A stretch of 64,000 nucleotides of DNA from Tetragonia tetragonoides. Its lineage: Eukaryota; Streptophyta; Magnoliopsida; Caryophyllales; Aizoaceae. This document shows positions 11,536-22,904 of this stretch, in pieces (positions within the stretch are counted from its first letter, which is position 1; every line of letters starts with the position of its first letter). Under the pieces are notes generated by a model. It was not told the origin of the DNA and ran no database searches. It saw only the letters and a program-made list of their open reading frames with translations. The stretch lies in assembly GCA_038025085.1 (NCBI GenBank), contig CM076145.1:15659000-15722999 (forward strand), in the 5' to 3' direction. Made by a program: the position numbers and the translations under genes.

Positions 11536-11660
11536 ATCGAGGATGTCTTGATTTAGTGGTTAAGACTGAGATGCTGCATACATTAAGTCCACAGTCGAAT
11601 CTCTCCTCCTCATCTAATTATATATTATATTATCATTTGCGCCTCATTTGAAACCAAAAA
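11536..11660 (+). mobile_element. Possible tRNA-like SINE
   Basis: GATTTAGTGGTTAAGACTGAG resembles an A-box region, and CAGTCGAATCTC some 35 bases later resembles a B box. A TC-rich and AT-rich body follows. No target-site duplication was found, so this is tentative. Confidence 0.35.
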
Positions 11661-12067
11661 CAAAGAAAAGCATGAGATGAAAGACAGCGGCCCATTTGTT
11701 GGCTTAGTGAAAAGCACAAGGAGAAGAGAAAAGGAAAAGACAAGCCAAACAGCCAAACACTTGCTACTCCTTTCAAGAAATATCAGAGGTTAATTGCTTT
11801 GGCTTTTGTGGTCTTTTTGTTGGCTTCTTTTAGGAATGCAAATATGTGACGAAGGAAAGATTACCATTTTAGGTGTCGGAATTAGGCCATTGATATTTAA
11901 TCCCATTTTACACAAAAAATCTACAATCATCGCCAACCATTGCAAGTTACTATAATAGAGTTATAATAGCCGTTGATCTATATAAAAGTGATTTTAACCG
12001 TCTAAAATTTTTATTTACAAAAATAATTTATAATCATTTTTGAATTGGTGTATTCAATTACAATTCG

Positions 12068-12069
<2 letters not shown>

Positions 12070-12151
<82 letters not shown>
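12070..12151 (+). repeat. (TTA)n microsatellite, about 27 units
   Basis: A perfect trinucleotide run of about 80 bases. It should be highly polymorphic. Confidence 0.97.
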
Positions 12152-12152
<1 letters not shown>

Positions 12153-12289
12153 CGAAACCAATTAAATTAAAGTTTGTTTAAGAAAGAAACTAAGGCTTTC
12201 TGTTTGTGGTCTGTTTCATCACTTCGGTTGCTTTGCCAAATTACAAACCACTACTCCAAGTAAAAAAAAATAAAAAGAATCGTTCTTCC

Positions 12290-12496
12290 ATGAATCATGA
12301 GTTCATGATTGTACCCCTCATTTTTCTCTTTGTTCTCTTCACCAGTCACCAGTCACCAGTCACCACCTCCACTACCATTACCCCCACCCCATCCCCCATT
12401 TCACCATCATCCACAATCTACCCTCTACAACCATCAGCACCACCATTATCATCATCTCACCGAAAAGTCCAATTCAACACCATACTCAAGGCATGA
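12290..12496 (+). CDS. Possible small secreted peptide ORF (unrecognised)
   Basis: A 68-codon frame from ATG at 12290. The N-terminus MNHEFMIVPLIFLFVLFTSH is hydrophobic and could be a signal peptide. The rest is Pro/Ser/Thr-rich and ends basic (HRKVQFNTILKA). An open frame on the same strand, offset, ends in a GTAAGT donor-like site at about 12502. No CLE, EPF or other known peptide motif is recognised. It could equally be chance ORF in a CAC/CCA-rich stretch, and transcript evidence would be needed. Confidence 0.22.
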   Translation: MNHEFMIVPLIFLFVLFTSHQSPVTTSTTITPTPSPISPSSTIYPLQPSAPPLSSSHRKVQFNTILKA

Positions 12497-12519
12497 CTTG
12501 CGTAAGTAGTACTTGGAGA

Positions 12520-13680
12520 TTTGAAGTGCCAAACAAATAATAATAATAAAAAAATAAATATGAAGAAGATGAAGAACAAGAGAAGGAAACAAATCAGGGA
12601 ATTATGAAAATGAAAGTAATTAAGCGGCAGAGGTACATGAACTTGGGAAAGAAATTTCGCAAGATCCCATTTTGGAAATTCTTTTTTTTCTTTTTTTCTT
12701 TTCTTTTCTTTTTTTTTTTTTTAAATTGTGGTAATTTGAAATGACTATTAATGCTTTTAGCAAAATATATATTTTTAACGGTCAAGATCATGCAATAATG
12801 ACTTTGTTATGGTAACTTGCGGTGATTGACGGTTATTTAATACTTATCGCATTTTACAGCAGTGAGTCATTGCTACTGCATTATCAATGGAAGTTACAGG
12901 CACCACGCCATTAAGATATTTCTTTTCTAACAATTGGTATTTGGTAACTAGACCATTCTATTGGGAAAGTTCCAAACCCAGCCATAATTTTACTTGATAT
13001 TAGTTTTGAGCACTATTGTTGTATACATGAGTATATTATCTTTATTGGTATGAATATTGCAATATATAGACAACATTTTTTATTTTCATCGTAATATGAT
13101 AGAGAAAGCTTTGAAGCATGTTTTCACTTTTCAATATCCATCATGTTTCTTTTAACTTATTAGGTCTGGTCCTACTACAGAGTAATTTAAAACTACAGAT
13201 CTTATTAAGTTGGATTGGTCGGAGAGTACAAATATAAATATGCTAATCAAAACTCTTACTGCGATGCAGTTAACCTTGAGCGCTATCATCAAAGATAGTC
13301 TAAGTATATAGAACATAACAAATCAACTTTGAGTTCAAATTCCACTAGAAACACTCAGAAATTCTCCACTTGCTTACCCTTTCGAATCCTCAATGTCCCT
13401 TCCTTTTTCTTCCTCATTTTATTTTATGTTTCACACTTATAAGTAAATTCTACTCCTTATGTCTAACTTTTCACTTTTCAAATATTTTTGTATAACTATA
13501 TGCCTTCTTAAAAACTTTTGTGGGATAAAAAATCCTTCTTTTCCACCCCCACCACCCCAAGCTACAGTATTGTCAATGCCTTATAAATAACAAGTGCCCC
13601 TTTCACTTCTCCATCATGTCCAACATACACTCTAGTTCTCTCTTTCTCTTGTCCCTCCACCATTCATACACTGCGTTTTC
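12520..13680. other. Intergenic stretch upstream of the FAF-domain gene
   Basis: AT-rich, with a long T/C-rich tract at 12680-12722. No gene is supported. The 3' part probably contains the distal promoter of the gene at 13829. Confidence 0.4.
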
Positions 13681-13693
13681 CATCCATAACCCC

Positions 13694-13701
13694 CTTTAAA
13701 T
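13694..13701 (+). promoter_or_regulatory. Candidate TATA box of the FAF-domain gene
   Basis: TTTAAATA lies 128 bases upstream of the ATG at 13829. It sits in a pyrimidine-rich leader region (CTCTCTTTCTC at 13639) typical of plant core promoters. This is inferred from spacing only. Confidence 0.35.
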
Positions 13702-13828
13702 ACTGAACAAAACTCTCCCAAAACCAATATATTTATTTCTATTTAGGCAACAAAGTTGACAACTCTGTTTTCCCCTGTTTTCTCTGTTTCCAAGCTGTTT
13801 TTTTGCTTATCAAACCCCAACACTAGCT

Positions 13829-14792
13829 ATGTCAATGACTGTATGCCAACAAGAAGTACAATCCGGCTTCGCTCCATGGCTCGTTGAGCCTCGAGTTCTC
13901 GGGTTCGACTTCTCCCTCCCTTCTAGACGCCCTATTAAACCTCCCCTAGCCAACAATTTCGAACCCGAACAAAATTTACCGGCCAAGCAACAACAAAACA
14001 TTGTTAATGACAATATCCAAAACATCAGAACCCAAAACAATAAAAGTGAAAATGAGTTCAACATCGAGTTGAACAAAAAGAATACAACAAAAAATGAGAG
14101 TTCTGGTGGGTGGAGTTTCTTGCAAGCTCTCTCAGATACAAACCCAAGGTGAAAAGAAGGAAAATGATGTAGTGTATGTTCATCCACTTGTTAAGAAATC
14201 AGCGTCAATTCTTAGTGAAAAGAGCTTAGAAATGTGTACTGAAAGTTTAGGGAGTGAAACGGGGAGCAATATGAGTGACAATGGGGATGAATTGATATCT
14301 TCCTTAGTGTCAGAAACTGAGAAATCTCCAAGAATGGTGTGCTATGAGGTGAGGAAAAGGTCGAATCGTGTCGGAAACTTTCCGCCACCTTTAACCACCA
14401 TTAGAGGTGGCTCTAGTGGTGGTGTTGGTGGTGGGGTTCAAGTTAAATGTGAAAGGGAAGATGGGAGGTTAGTTATAAAAGCTGTTAGTGTTGAAACTCA
14501 ACAAAGTTGTTTTAAGGCTGAAAGGAGTGATGGAAGGCTTAGGCTTCATTTTCTTCCTAGTGAATTTTGTTGCTCTTCAAATTCTAAGGATCAAGAATCT
14601 CTTAATGATGAATGCAACATAGATGAATATGATCATGAGAGTGACTTTGATGATGATGATAATGATGATGATGATGTTGATGATGACAATGAAGTTGAAG
14701 GAGGGGATTTTGGTAGACCAAGAGGGTGCAAAGAAGAAGGTAAAAACAAAGAGATGTTGATTTGGGAACCATTTTGGGTGGCAACCTCTTAA
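13829..14792 (+). CDS. FAF (FANTASTIC FOUR)-domain protein gene with an apparent frameshift
   Basis: The start ATG at 13829 opens a frame reading MSMTVCQQEVQSGFAPWLVE and continues through a WSFLQAL motif. It stops at 14152 (TGA). From about 14148 the +1 frame carries on with the rest of a typical FAF protein: VYVHPLVKKSASILSEKSLE, CTESLGSETGS, then the FAF domain core (FPPPLTTIRG and VKCEREDGRLVIKAV). An acidic Asp-rich run at about 14650-14695 follows, and the stop is at 14790-14792. FAF proteins in Arabidopsis modulate shoot meristem size, and FAF-like members are often labelled chloroplastic. FAF genes are usually intronless, so an intron does not explain the shift. Either one base was gained or two lost around 14138-14152, or the assembly has an error. 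The original full length would be about 320 residues. Confidence 0.85.
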
Positions 14793-16076
14793 TTAGTTCA
14801 ATTAGTTGACACTTTGGATGTGTGTATCTAAAAAAAATTCACTAACCCATGTTATTATTCCCTACTTAATGCTCTTTTTTCATTTTGGTTGTTATTCTAG
14901 TTGATCTAGTTTTCCAGTTTGAGAGCTAAGACCGAGTTTGACCATCTTTTATTTAGGTCAAGGGAGAAAAAAAAATTATGATTGTTGTAAAATAATCCTA
15001 CATTTTATTTACTTATTGTGTAATTATAACCATTGTTAAATGAATTCCACTCCTTGCTTGCATCTTTATGTAAATTTTGTTAAAGAAAGGAAGGAAAAGA
15101 AGAATGATAGCTTTAGTAGAGGGAATAAGAAATATGATGTTAGGATGGTATTATATTCACGTGGTACAACCATTACCCACATGATAAACTAAAATAGCAA
15201 CCTTGGCATGATTCACCTTCCCTAACACCAATAATATACACAACAATGGTACCATTCGGTAGGAGACTCTCCATGTGGGAAATAAGATGCCCTTGTTTAA
15301 TATTTGAAAGTTGACGAATAGCCATCGTTTATTTTCTATTTAGAAAGATAATATTGATCGAGTCTCTCACCATTCACTTAAATTTGAGATTGAATTGGTT
15401 CTTTTATATGATATTAGAGTTAGATAACTAAAAGGGTTTGGGTTCCAATCCTGACGACTCCTTGTAGACACCCATCGTGTCTAGCCCCGATGATGATGGC
15501 TCGATAATACGGTTTCGTTTGAGCTAATTTATCATCAGTGTTGCGATCCATGTTCTTACTAGGCTTATTTATTGATTTGGGTCGTCTATTTTTAGATTGT
15601 ACTTCTGAATTAGTTTAGGGTCCTTTAATGTCAATTGGGCTAGTAAGAAATAAAGTCAAACAGTCAAAAGGTCGCAAAAATGGGTCCATAAGTAGGTCAA
15701 ACTCAGGCCGGGTCAAACAAATGAGGGAGTTGGGGAAACGAATGAGGGTTTGGATGACTGAATGACGGGGTAAATGATATAGGAATGGTATAGTCAAAAT
15801 TTACCAAAAACGAAAACGTCGAGGTTTTACGAAAGGTATGAAAATCGAATATGTTAAGTTATTCATGAGACTGAGGGGTAGTAAGATCAGACTTCATATA
15901 TATACATACATCAGTATTTGACCCATTCTTCCCCGCCTAAGTGGGAGCGCACTTTGGAGACACAAAAGCAATTATGATGATCGATGTTGTAGCTAGCATT
16001 AGTAATGTTACTTCTGGTTTCATCATTTGACTCTACCATCCGCATTGTACTTTTAGTTAGCAATCCCAAATTGAGT
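14793..16076. other. Intergenic stretch
   Basis: 3' flank of the FAF gene followed by repeat-like DNA. A TGTAGACACC motif at 15463 resembles the start of an LTR, but no matching end or duplication was found. No gene is supported. Confidence 0.4.
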
Positions 16077-16297
16077 TAGGGCGCGTTTTTTAGAGTCAAA
16101 CTGAACTGAATTGAATTTAACATCCCTAAACTTAAATAAACATTACTCGACTGAATTGAACCACATTTTTTATATATGTCAAAATGTGTGTTTGTGAACT
16201 GAACATCACTGAACTAAACAAAAATCACTGAACTAACACGAGATCACTCCTGAACTGAACTAAATTGATTGGATAAGCTCTAAAAAATATCCCCTTA
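16077..16297. mobile_element. PIF/Harbinger-like MITE filled with TGAACTGAA words
   Basis: The termini GGGCGCGTTTTTTAGAG and CTCTAAAAAATATCCCC are inverted (13 of 17). They are flanked by TTA on both sides (GAGTTA before, CCCCTTA after), the usual 3-bp duplication of PIF/Harbinger elements. The interior is degenerate tandem TGAACTGAA/AACTGAAC. Relatives in the same window are at 37663-38335 and 38401-38652. Confidence 0.65.
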
Positions 16298-17292
16298 CTA
16301 ATTACAATTATTGAACGACCATTCTATTAGTTCATCGTTACCTCATGAATTACACAGATCTTTACACTTTTTTCCATATTCATTGGATTGAAATACACAG
16401 ATCGGCTGTTACTGAAATCTAGGCGACTAAAGATGGTAATAGTTTTGCATCACAGAACCAACTGGGTTAGGTCCTTGAACATGCACAGTGTGATGACCTC
16501 AAAAGCTCATCATGAATTATGATATCTTGGGAAATACCTTCCTTTGCATGTGCAATCAGCTTTCTTTCTGTTTAGTAACTGCTAACTACACTCTCTTCTT
16601 AGTAGGAATGTCACAATCTCTTACATTAGGTACATGATTTTTTGGTACAATTGTTAGTACAGGAAAGAAATAACATTCATTGTCGAAAAGTATAAAAGAA
16701 GGCAAAAAAGTTGTATCGTGCTTCAATGTACCACTAGAATCATATACACAAAGTTTGCACTATGAAATAATAATTGATTGGTCCCTTTTGAATAATCTTA
16801 TTAGCTAGTCAACCACATAACACTTTCAACAAATGTGTTGCCTCTTTCAATTATAGATTTCACTTTTCTTTTAATTTGTCAATAAAAGGACGCTTAAGAC
16901 ATCAATGTGAAACTAGTTCGCCTTGCGGTAAGCCGCAATTTTTTCAGTTTCTTTGTTATGTTTAGTTTGCTGGTTTCGTTATCTCGAATAATATCAGTTT
17001 TTCCATTTGTGAGAGTTAGTTTGTTTTATTTATTGGATTTGGTTGTCTCTCAGTTTTTGAGAGTATTGTTTGTTTTCCGATGGAGAGTTCGTATGGTACT
17101 TTGGCAGATCTAATCATTCAAACGATGGGCTACATTAATCGATCTGAGCATTCAAAGTGATAGCAAAGTCTTTCATGAGGAGGCTGTAATATGGAAAAAC
17201 AATGATTAGTTGAAAGCTACTCGAACTTGTTGAATATCTAGTGCTACATAGCCTTTCTATTCGAATGTTCCTGATATTTTAGATCTCTATAT
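16298..17292. other. Intergenic stretch
   Basis: AT-rich DNA. A short open frame at 16907-17113 has a hydrophobic, Phe-rich composition but no motif or flanking signals. No gene is supported. Confidence 0.4.
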
Positions 17293-18111
17293 CACTACAA
17301 AAAAAACTGAGAAAATAGCTGCCGAAAAAACCCATGGCTAACAGGCGAAAACCGCCGCTAAAAACGATCGGCGGTGAAATTAGCGGCTAGGGTAAGTTGC
17401 AGCTAAAATGGTCGACGCTGCCAAAATTAGCTGCGGAAACTATTAATTCCGTCGTTGAGCTTAGCGGCGGAATTAATTGTACCGCAGCTGGGCTCTAAAA
17501 TTAAATAATAATAAAAAGGTTTAATTCCAGACGCCTAGGCCACAAGCCCAGGCGTGTCGCTCGCTTGCCCACAGCCTAGTCAAGGCCTAAAGGACGAAAT
17601 TCACCCACTGCTGGAGGGATTCGAACCCCTACGCGCGCAGGAGGGATGAGACTCCAACCACCCAGCTACTGACTTCTTTCTTACTATAAACCGTTACACT
17701 GGCCCAACGAAAAAAAAATAGCGGCGGGAATTAATTTTCCGCTGCTGATTAGCGGTGGATTATACTAATTCTATCGCTAATCAGCGACGGAAATTAATTT
17801 CCGCCGCTAATTTTGTTAAAAAATAATATTTATTATTTATTCTTAGCTACAGAGTTAAATCCGCCGCTAAATAGCTGCGGATATTATAATTCCGCAGCTA
17901 GTTAGCCGCGGATTTATAATATCTGCAGCTAATTAGCTGCGGAATTAATTCCGCAGCTAATTAGCCGCGGTTTTAATTCCGCGGCTAATTTAGATGCGGA
18001 TTTAATTCCGCAGCTAATTAGCTATGGATATTAAAATTTCCGCAGCTAATTAGCTGTAGAATTAATTCCGCAACTAAAATCCGCAGCTAAATTGCGTTTT
18101 TTTTTGTAGTG
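17293..18111. mobile_element. Non-autonomous CACTA (En/Spm) transposon
   Basis: It begins CACTACAAAAAAAA and ends TTTTTTTTTGTAGTG, the signature CACTA termini, and is flanked by a 3-bp TAT duplication (17290-17292 and 18112-18114). Its interior is dominated by subterminal motifs of the type GCGGAATTAATTCCGC and GCAGCTAATTAGCTGCGG in both orientations, densest at 17860-18090. No transposase frame is present, so it depends on an autonomous partner. A tRNA-like segment sits inside at about 17520-17712. Confidence 0.93.
17520..17712 (-). mobile_element. tRNA-like (SINE-type) segment inside the CACTA element
   Basis: On the minus strand there is an A-box-like TAGCTGGGTGGTTGG (17653-17668). A perfect B box GGTTCGAATCC follows within GGGGTTCGAATCCCTCC (about 17617-17630). 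The segment lacks the GCGG/CCGC words that fill the rest of the CACTA element, so it looks inserted or captured. Borders are approximate and no clear duplication was found. Confidence 0.55.
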
Positions 18112-18645
18112 TATATTGTTGAACTTGATTTTGTTTGTAAGTGCCATATGACTTCTATTTAATGGAATATTATTTCCCTTAAAAAAAGATAACTTGTTCG
18201 CCATGAAGATTATTGACATTAAATTTTTAAAATTTTATAACATATAACAATGTTTTTCTGAAACTATCGAGACATAAGTACAGTCAGAGTCATAAAAATC
18301 CATTGAATTGAATTGTTTGTCAACATATTTTTTGATACGTGAAACCCACAATCACTACTTTTACGTGCACTAAATTAATTTCGAGTATGTGTAATAGCTT
18401 GCAAATCAGACACATGACACACCGGGTAATTCAACAAGATAAACTTGATACATGCTAAACAAAGAGACTCGACAAATGTGTTTGTCAGCATATACTATCA
18501 ATAAAAGTGTGTTAAATTCCAGTTTCTGAAATTCAATAGTTTTATTTTTATTGAATGAGCCATGCACGCATAGACCCTAGATACTATGCACACAAATCTT
18601 AGAATAAACTCCCCCCGTTCTTTTACGAAAAAAAAAAAAAAAAAA
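18112..18645. other. Intergenic stretch between the CACTA element and the split MITE
   Basis: AT-rich with no supported gene. It ends in an A-run at 18629-18645. Confidence 0.4.
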
Positions 18646-18795
18646 CTCTCTCCGTTTCAAAATAAGCTTATTGTTTGACTTTGTACAGTTTTCAAGACAA
18701 GACTTTAACCATAAATAACTATAATTATATAAAAAATATATAAAAATATCATTTTGTGAAAGTATAATAAAAAATAAATTTAAGAATAGTATTTT

Positions 18796-21700
18796 TTTAT
18801 TTTTTTTTTGGAAAATGGTTAGGTATGATATTTCCATCTTCCAAAGGGTATCAAAATAACACCATTTGATATCCAGTACCACGTACACAAGAAGCCAGAG
18901 TGACTCCTCAGTTACACCTAGTACTGAACCTATACAGACAATTGAAACAAACAATCCAATAACACCCTATCCTTTACAGTATACTATCTAGCTGTATTTA
19001 TGAAAAGTTACTAAGGAATTTAACACAATCACACCACTATATTCGCCTAATGCACGTTCTTTGCTGCCCCTCAAAGATCTTGATGTTTCTTTCTCTCCAT
19101 ATTTTATAGACTGCAACTGCTAGACATGCTCGTCTCAGGAGCTTTACAGGCTGCTTACCCCTATTAAACCTTCGAAACCATCTAAGCTCCTGATCCAAAC
19201 TCAGATCATTCCTCCAGATCTTCAAACAGCTCAACATACCCTCCCTGATATCCTTAGCGACCGGACATCCGAAGAAAAGGTGTGCCCTGGTCTCTAATTT
19301 TTACACAAGCTACAACGGTTAACAATTGTAAGACCTCTTTTATTCGGGTTATCCATAGTAGCTAGTTTTATCCCTCGCAGTTAGCCACATGATTAACTTG
19401 TGTCGTGGAAGGCTAATACCATTCCAAACAGTTTGTTGCCATCTCAAGGAGCTGCCAGTACCCTTGATCCAGTCATATGCTTTACCCACAGAGAACTTAC
19501 CATCCAAACCCCAACCCCTAATAAGAGTAGTAACAACTTGGGGACTCCCTGCCTTTACAACAATTGCATCCCTTAAATCCAAAAGCTTCTTCCACAGGGA
19601 GGAATCATTATGTTTCTTTCTAAAATCCCAGAAGTTCTCCCTCCTAAGGTAATAGTGACCAATCCATGAAACCCACAGGGACGGATGACCTTCTAGCACA
19701 CGCCAGAGTCACTTTGTGTGCAAAGCCTTATTCCAACTCAAAGCTTCCTTTATATTCAAACCACCATCCTAAAAAGGTTTACACATATCATTCCAGCTAA
19801 CCAACACCATCTTTCTCTTTCATTTTCACAGCCCCAAAAGAAATCCCTGCAATTCCTCTCTACCCTTTTAATTACCTCAATAGGTAACTGGAAAACAGTC
19901 CCCCAGAAGGATTGAACACCAAAAACCACAAAGTTCAGACTTTGTACCTTTCCAACATAGGATAGAAAACGAGTTGCCAAGCTACCAACCAACTTTTGCA
20001 ACTTGTCAACAAGTGGTTGGCACATGTGGACAGTGAGCCTGGAAGAATGCAAAGGAACACCGAGATACTTGAAGGGCATATCCCCCTCAGTGAAGCTAGT
20101 ATGATAAAAATCTCAGTTTTAACATTATCTTTAACTCCGCCAAAGTAAATTGATGTTTTATGAGGGTTAGCAAATAAACCAGACATCTTGAGAAAGCAAG
20201 GAAACACTCATTCAGGACTTTAATAGAGCCCATTTCACCCCTAAAGAACAATAACACATGTCATCTGCAAAATCCAGTGCATTCACTTTCACTCTAGCAC
20301 ACTTCGAATGATCCTTGTACTTAGGAGCATGTCTAGCTTTATGCAACATTCTGATCAAAATCTCAACACACAAGACGAACAGGAAAGGAGACACGGGATC
20401 CCCTTGCCGAATACTCTTCCTCCTGCAAATTACCCTCTAGGCTTCCCATTGAATTTTATTGAGTAAGCAGCACCACTAACACACTTCACCACCCTTTTCA
20501 CAAACAAAAGAGGGAAGCCCAAGTAAAGCATGGTTTTCTCCAAAAAAGACCAACTCACAGAATTATATGCTTTTTTAATATCCACCTTTACAGTGGCCCT
20601 AGGGGAGATATTACTCCGATTTTCCACCATGCTCCTACCAGGAACAAAAGCGTTTTGCTCCTGACCAATAATACCCCCAATAACTCTCTTGATTTTGTTT
20701 GTCATGACCTTCATTATGATTTTATACAGAACACAACAACACAAAAATGCCTAAATTCCCCAACCGTTTCTGGGACATCAACTTTGGGGATAAGAGATAT
20801 GATGGTAGAATTCACCTGTTTAAATAACTTTTCAATGCGGAAAAAATCTCGAACAACAAAGCAAATATCACTCTGTACACTCTCCCAAGCCCTTTTGAAA
20901 AAACAAGTTGTGAAGCCATCAACTTCAGGTGCCTTAACATCACTAATAGAAAAGAGTTCAACTTTCACTTCAGAATCAGGAATCTCACTCATTAGCATCA
21001 TTTGATCCTCAGTAGATGAGAGAAACCCCGACCCCCCTTCTAGTAAATCAGGGTTGAAGTCCTTCACAGGAAAACTAGAACCCATTAAATCCTTGTAATA
21101 AGACACAAATTCCTCAGCAATATCATCTTGTTACATATGAATAGTGCCAATTAAATCCTTTACAAGTCCCATTATGCACCTGCCCCCCCTTTCTTTTATC
21201 TTTGCATGAAAGTAGCTAGAATTTTCATCGTTGCATTTCACATCAGTGGCTTTTGCTCTCTGAGAGAGGACATTTAGTTCAGCCTTCTTCATATTTACAT
21301 ATCTCTCCCCAAGCACCTTCTCCTCTTGAATCAATACATGATCCAAAGGGTTATGTTGCAACAGCTCTTGTACAGAAATAAGTTTTTCTTTACAGTGATC
21401 CACTCTAGCAGATAAATTGCTATATTGATCATGGTGCAAATTTCTCAGCAGAGGTTTTAAGCATTTGAGCTTTGTAATAATTTGAAACATTCTACACCAT
21501 GAACAAAAGCAGACCAAGCCTCCCTAACCAGAGCCAAGAAGCCAGGATCCTCCGCCCAAACATTCAAAAACTTTAACATCGTTTTAGGAGGAGTTCTCCA
21601 TGATGTTTACCACAACAGGGCTGTGATAAGAAATCACCGCAAGAAGGAAATAAGCAGTATTAATAACCCCCCTGTTTATACCACTAACCATTCACCATGA

Positions 21701-22782
21701 CTCTATCTAGTTTACTCCAAACTCGAGACACACACTCTTGCTTGTTCGTCCACGTATAAAAACACTATGTGGAAGGGAGGTCAGTCAAACCACAACACTG
21801 AACAAAATCAGAAAAATCACCAATCTCCTGCAAGTCAGGTGGGTTAGAGCTCAATCTATTCTGCACACCCAGAATTACATGGAATTCTCCCAAAATCAAC
21901 CAAGGAAGCTGAAATTGAGACGGTTTCAGGCATAGATCATCCCACGAATCTTTCCTCTCCTGCCCATCATTAAAAGCATAAACCATGAAAATATAACACA
22001 AACCACTAACCTTAGAATGAGCCCTACAATGGATCACCTGAGCAGATTTGGCCACAATTTGGACCTCAACATTAAAAGAATTCCATATCAACCACACCCT
22101 ACCATTATAGTGGTGTTCATAGTTAAAACAAGTCTGACAATCATCCCCTATAGACCGTGCAAATTTACTAGCATTATTTATTTTTATTTTTGTTTTAATT
22201 CCAGAGGTTGATTACAATCCCTAATGTTCCAAGATGAAATAATCATGTGAAAGGTGGAGGCCCAAACCCCCCCTTGCGTCTGGGTATGACTACTCTCCAA
22301 CTCTGATGCAGGCATATCATTCTTCTCATTTAAAGGCTGAATCTGTTATGGCTCATCCCCTTCTCTGGGCCTCTACCCTGTTGAACAGGCTTCCTACCCC
22401 CTTGAACATGTTTATTCTTTAGGTTAGAATCGCCTTTACTTGTAGACGGGATATGAGTGCCTTTCTGGGTCACATCATTCCATTCAGGCCCTTTATCCCC
22501 ACCAGGAACCCTACTAGAGCTTCCCTCGAACTGCTTCTGCAAAGACACATCCTCTTTATGCCCCTCAGTTGACACTGGAGGATCCACATTCACTACTGAC
22601 TTCGGCACAGCCCTTTGGACAACACCCTTGTTCCTCCTGCACTGGCTATCAATATGCCCCAACCCATGACAACAATGACAAAAATGCGGCACCCATTCAT
22701 ATTGCATCCCAATTGCATCCCCTTACTAGGATCCCTGTTATCAGCAAACAAACCTCTTTATTTTCTTATTCTTCTCAGGTTG
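18796..22782 (-). mobile_element. L1-type LINE, 5'-truncated, 3987 bp
   Basis: It is flanked by a perfect 17-bp duplication, TTTAAGAATAGTATTTT (18779-18795 and 22783-22799). Its poly(A) tail appears as the T-rich run just inside 18796. Read on the minus strand, the order is zinc knuckle, endonuclease, reverse transcriptase, zf-RVT domain, then tail, which is the plant L1 order. It begins inside ORF1, so the 5' part was lost at insertion. Confidence 0.93.
19037..22707 (-). pseudogene. Degraded LINE ORF1/ORF2 remnants
   Basis: The fragments in minus order are as follows. At 22707-22330 is the ORF1 end with a CCHC knuckle (CHCCHGLGHIDSQC). At 22097-21765 is an endonuclease piece in which the usual LGDFN motif reads LGEFH. 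At 21517-21131 is a linker. At 21106-20212 are reverse transcriptase pieces, with VKVDIKKAYNSVSW and the catalytic FADD motif (ALDFADDM). At 19699-19349 is a zf-RVT region (GISLPRHKLIMWL). At 19237-19037 is a C-terminal piece (YKIWRERNIKIFEG). Frames shift and stop repeatedly, so no functional ORF2 remains. The protein would copy LINE RNA by target-primed reverse transcription if intact. Confidence 0.88.
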
Positions 22783-22904
22783 TTTAAGAATAGTATTTTG
22801 ATATTGTAAATCTTCATATTTTTTTTACAAATCAATAGTCCACTAAAAATTTGTGAAATTTAACTTAAAGTCAAATAACAAGCTCAATCTGGAACAAAGG
22901 AAGT

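Larger units (their letters stand above)
9745..12069. other. Intergenic stretch
   Basis: AT-rich DNA with no supported gene. It contains a 71-bp tandem duplication (10095-10217), a T-run at about 10300-10319, and a possible tRNA-like SINE at 11536-11660. Confidence 0.5.
18646..22904. mobile_element. Stowaway/Mariner-like MITE split by a LINE
   Basis: The left part (18646-18795) starts CTCTCTCCGTTTCAAAATAA and soon carries TTGTTTGACTTT. The right part (22800-22904) ends with AAGTCAAATAACAAGCTCAA and GGAACAAAGGAAGTA, which reads in reverse like the left end. Joined, the two parts form one inverted-terminal element of about 255 bp. The LINE sits between them with its own duplication, so the MITE is the older insertion. 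Confidence 0.7.

Noticed and set aside
12594..12791. Lys-rich minus-strand frame
   Set aside because: Product of a T/C-rich low-complexity tract.
13810..14187. 125-codon open frame on the minus strand
   Set aside because: It lies antisense to the FAF-domain gene, which has clear family motifs.
14602..14784. His-rich minus-strand frame
   Set aside because: Shadow of the Asp-codon run of the FAF gene.
15463..15963. Possible solo LTR starting TGTAGACACC
   Set aside because: No matching partner, no convincing CA end and no flanking duplication could be found by eye.
17617..17668. Functional tRNA gene
   Set aside because: A and B boxes are present but no full cloverleaf could be folded by eye; SINE-like or tRNA-derived is the safer call.
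18577..18954. 125-codon minus-strand frame
   Set aside because: It spans an A-run, MITE sequence and the LINE poly(A) region; no motif.
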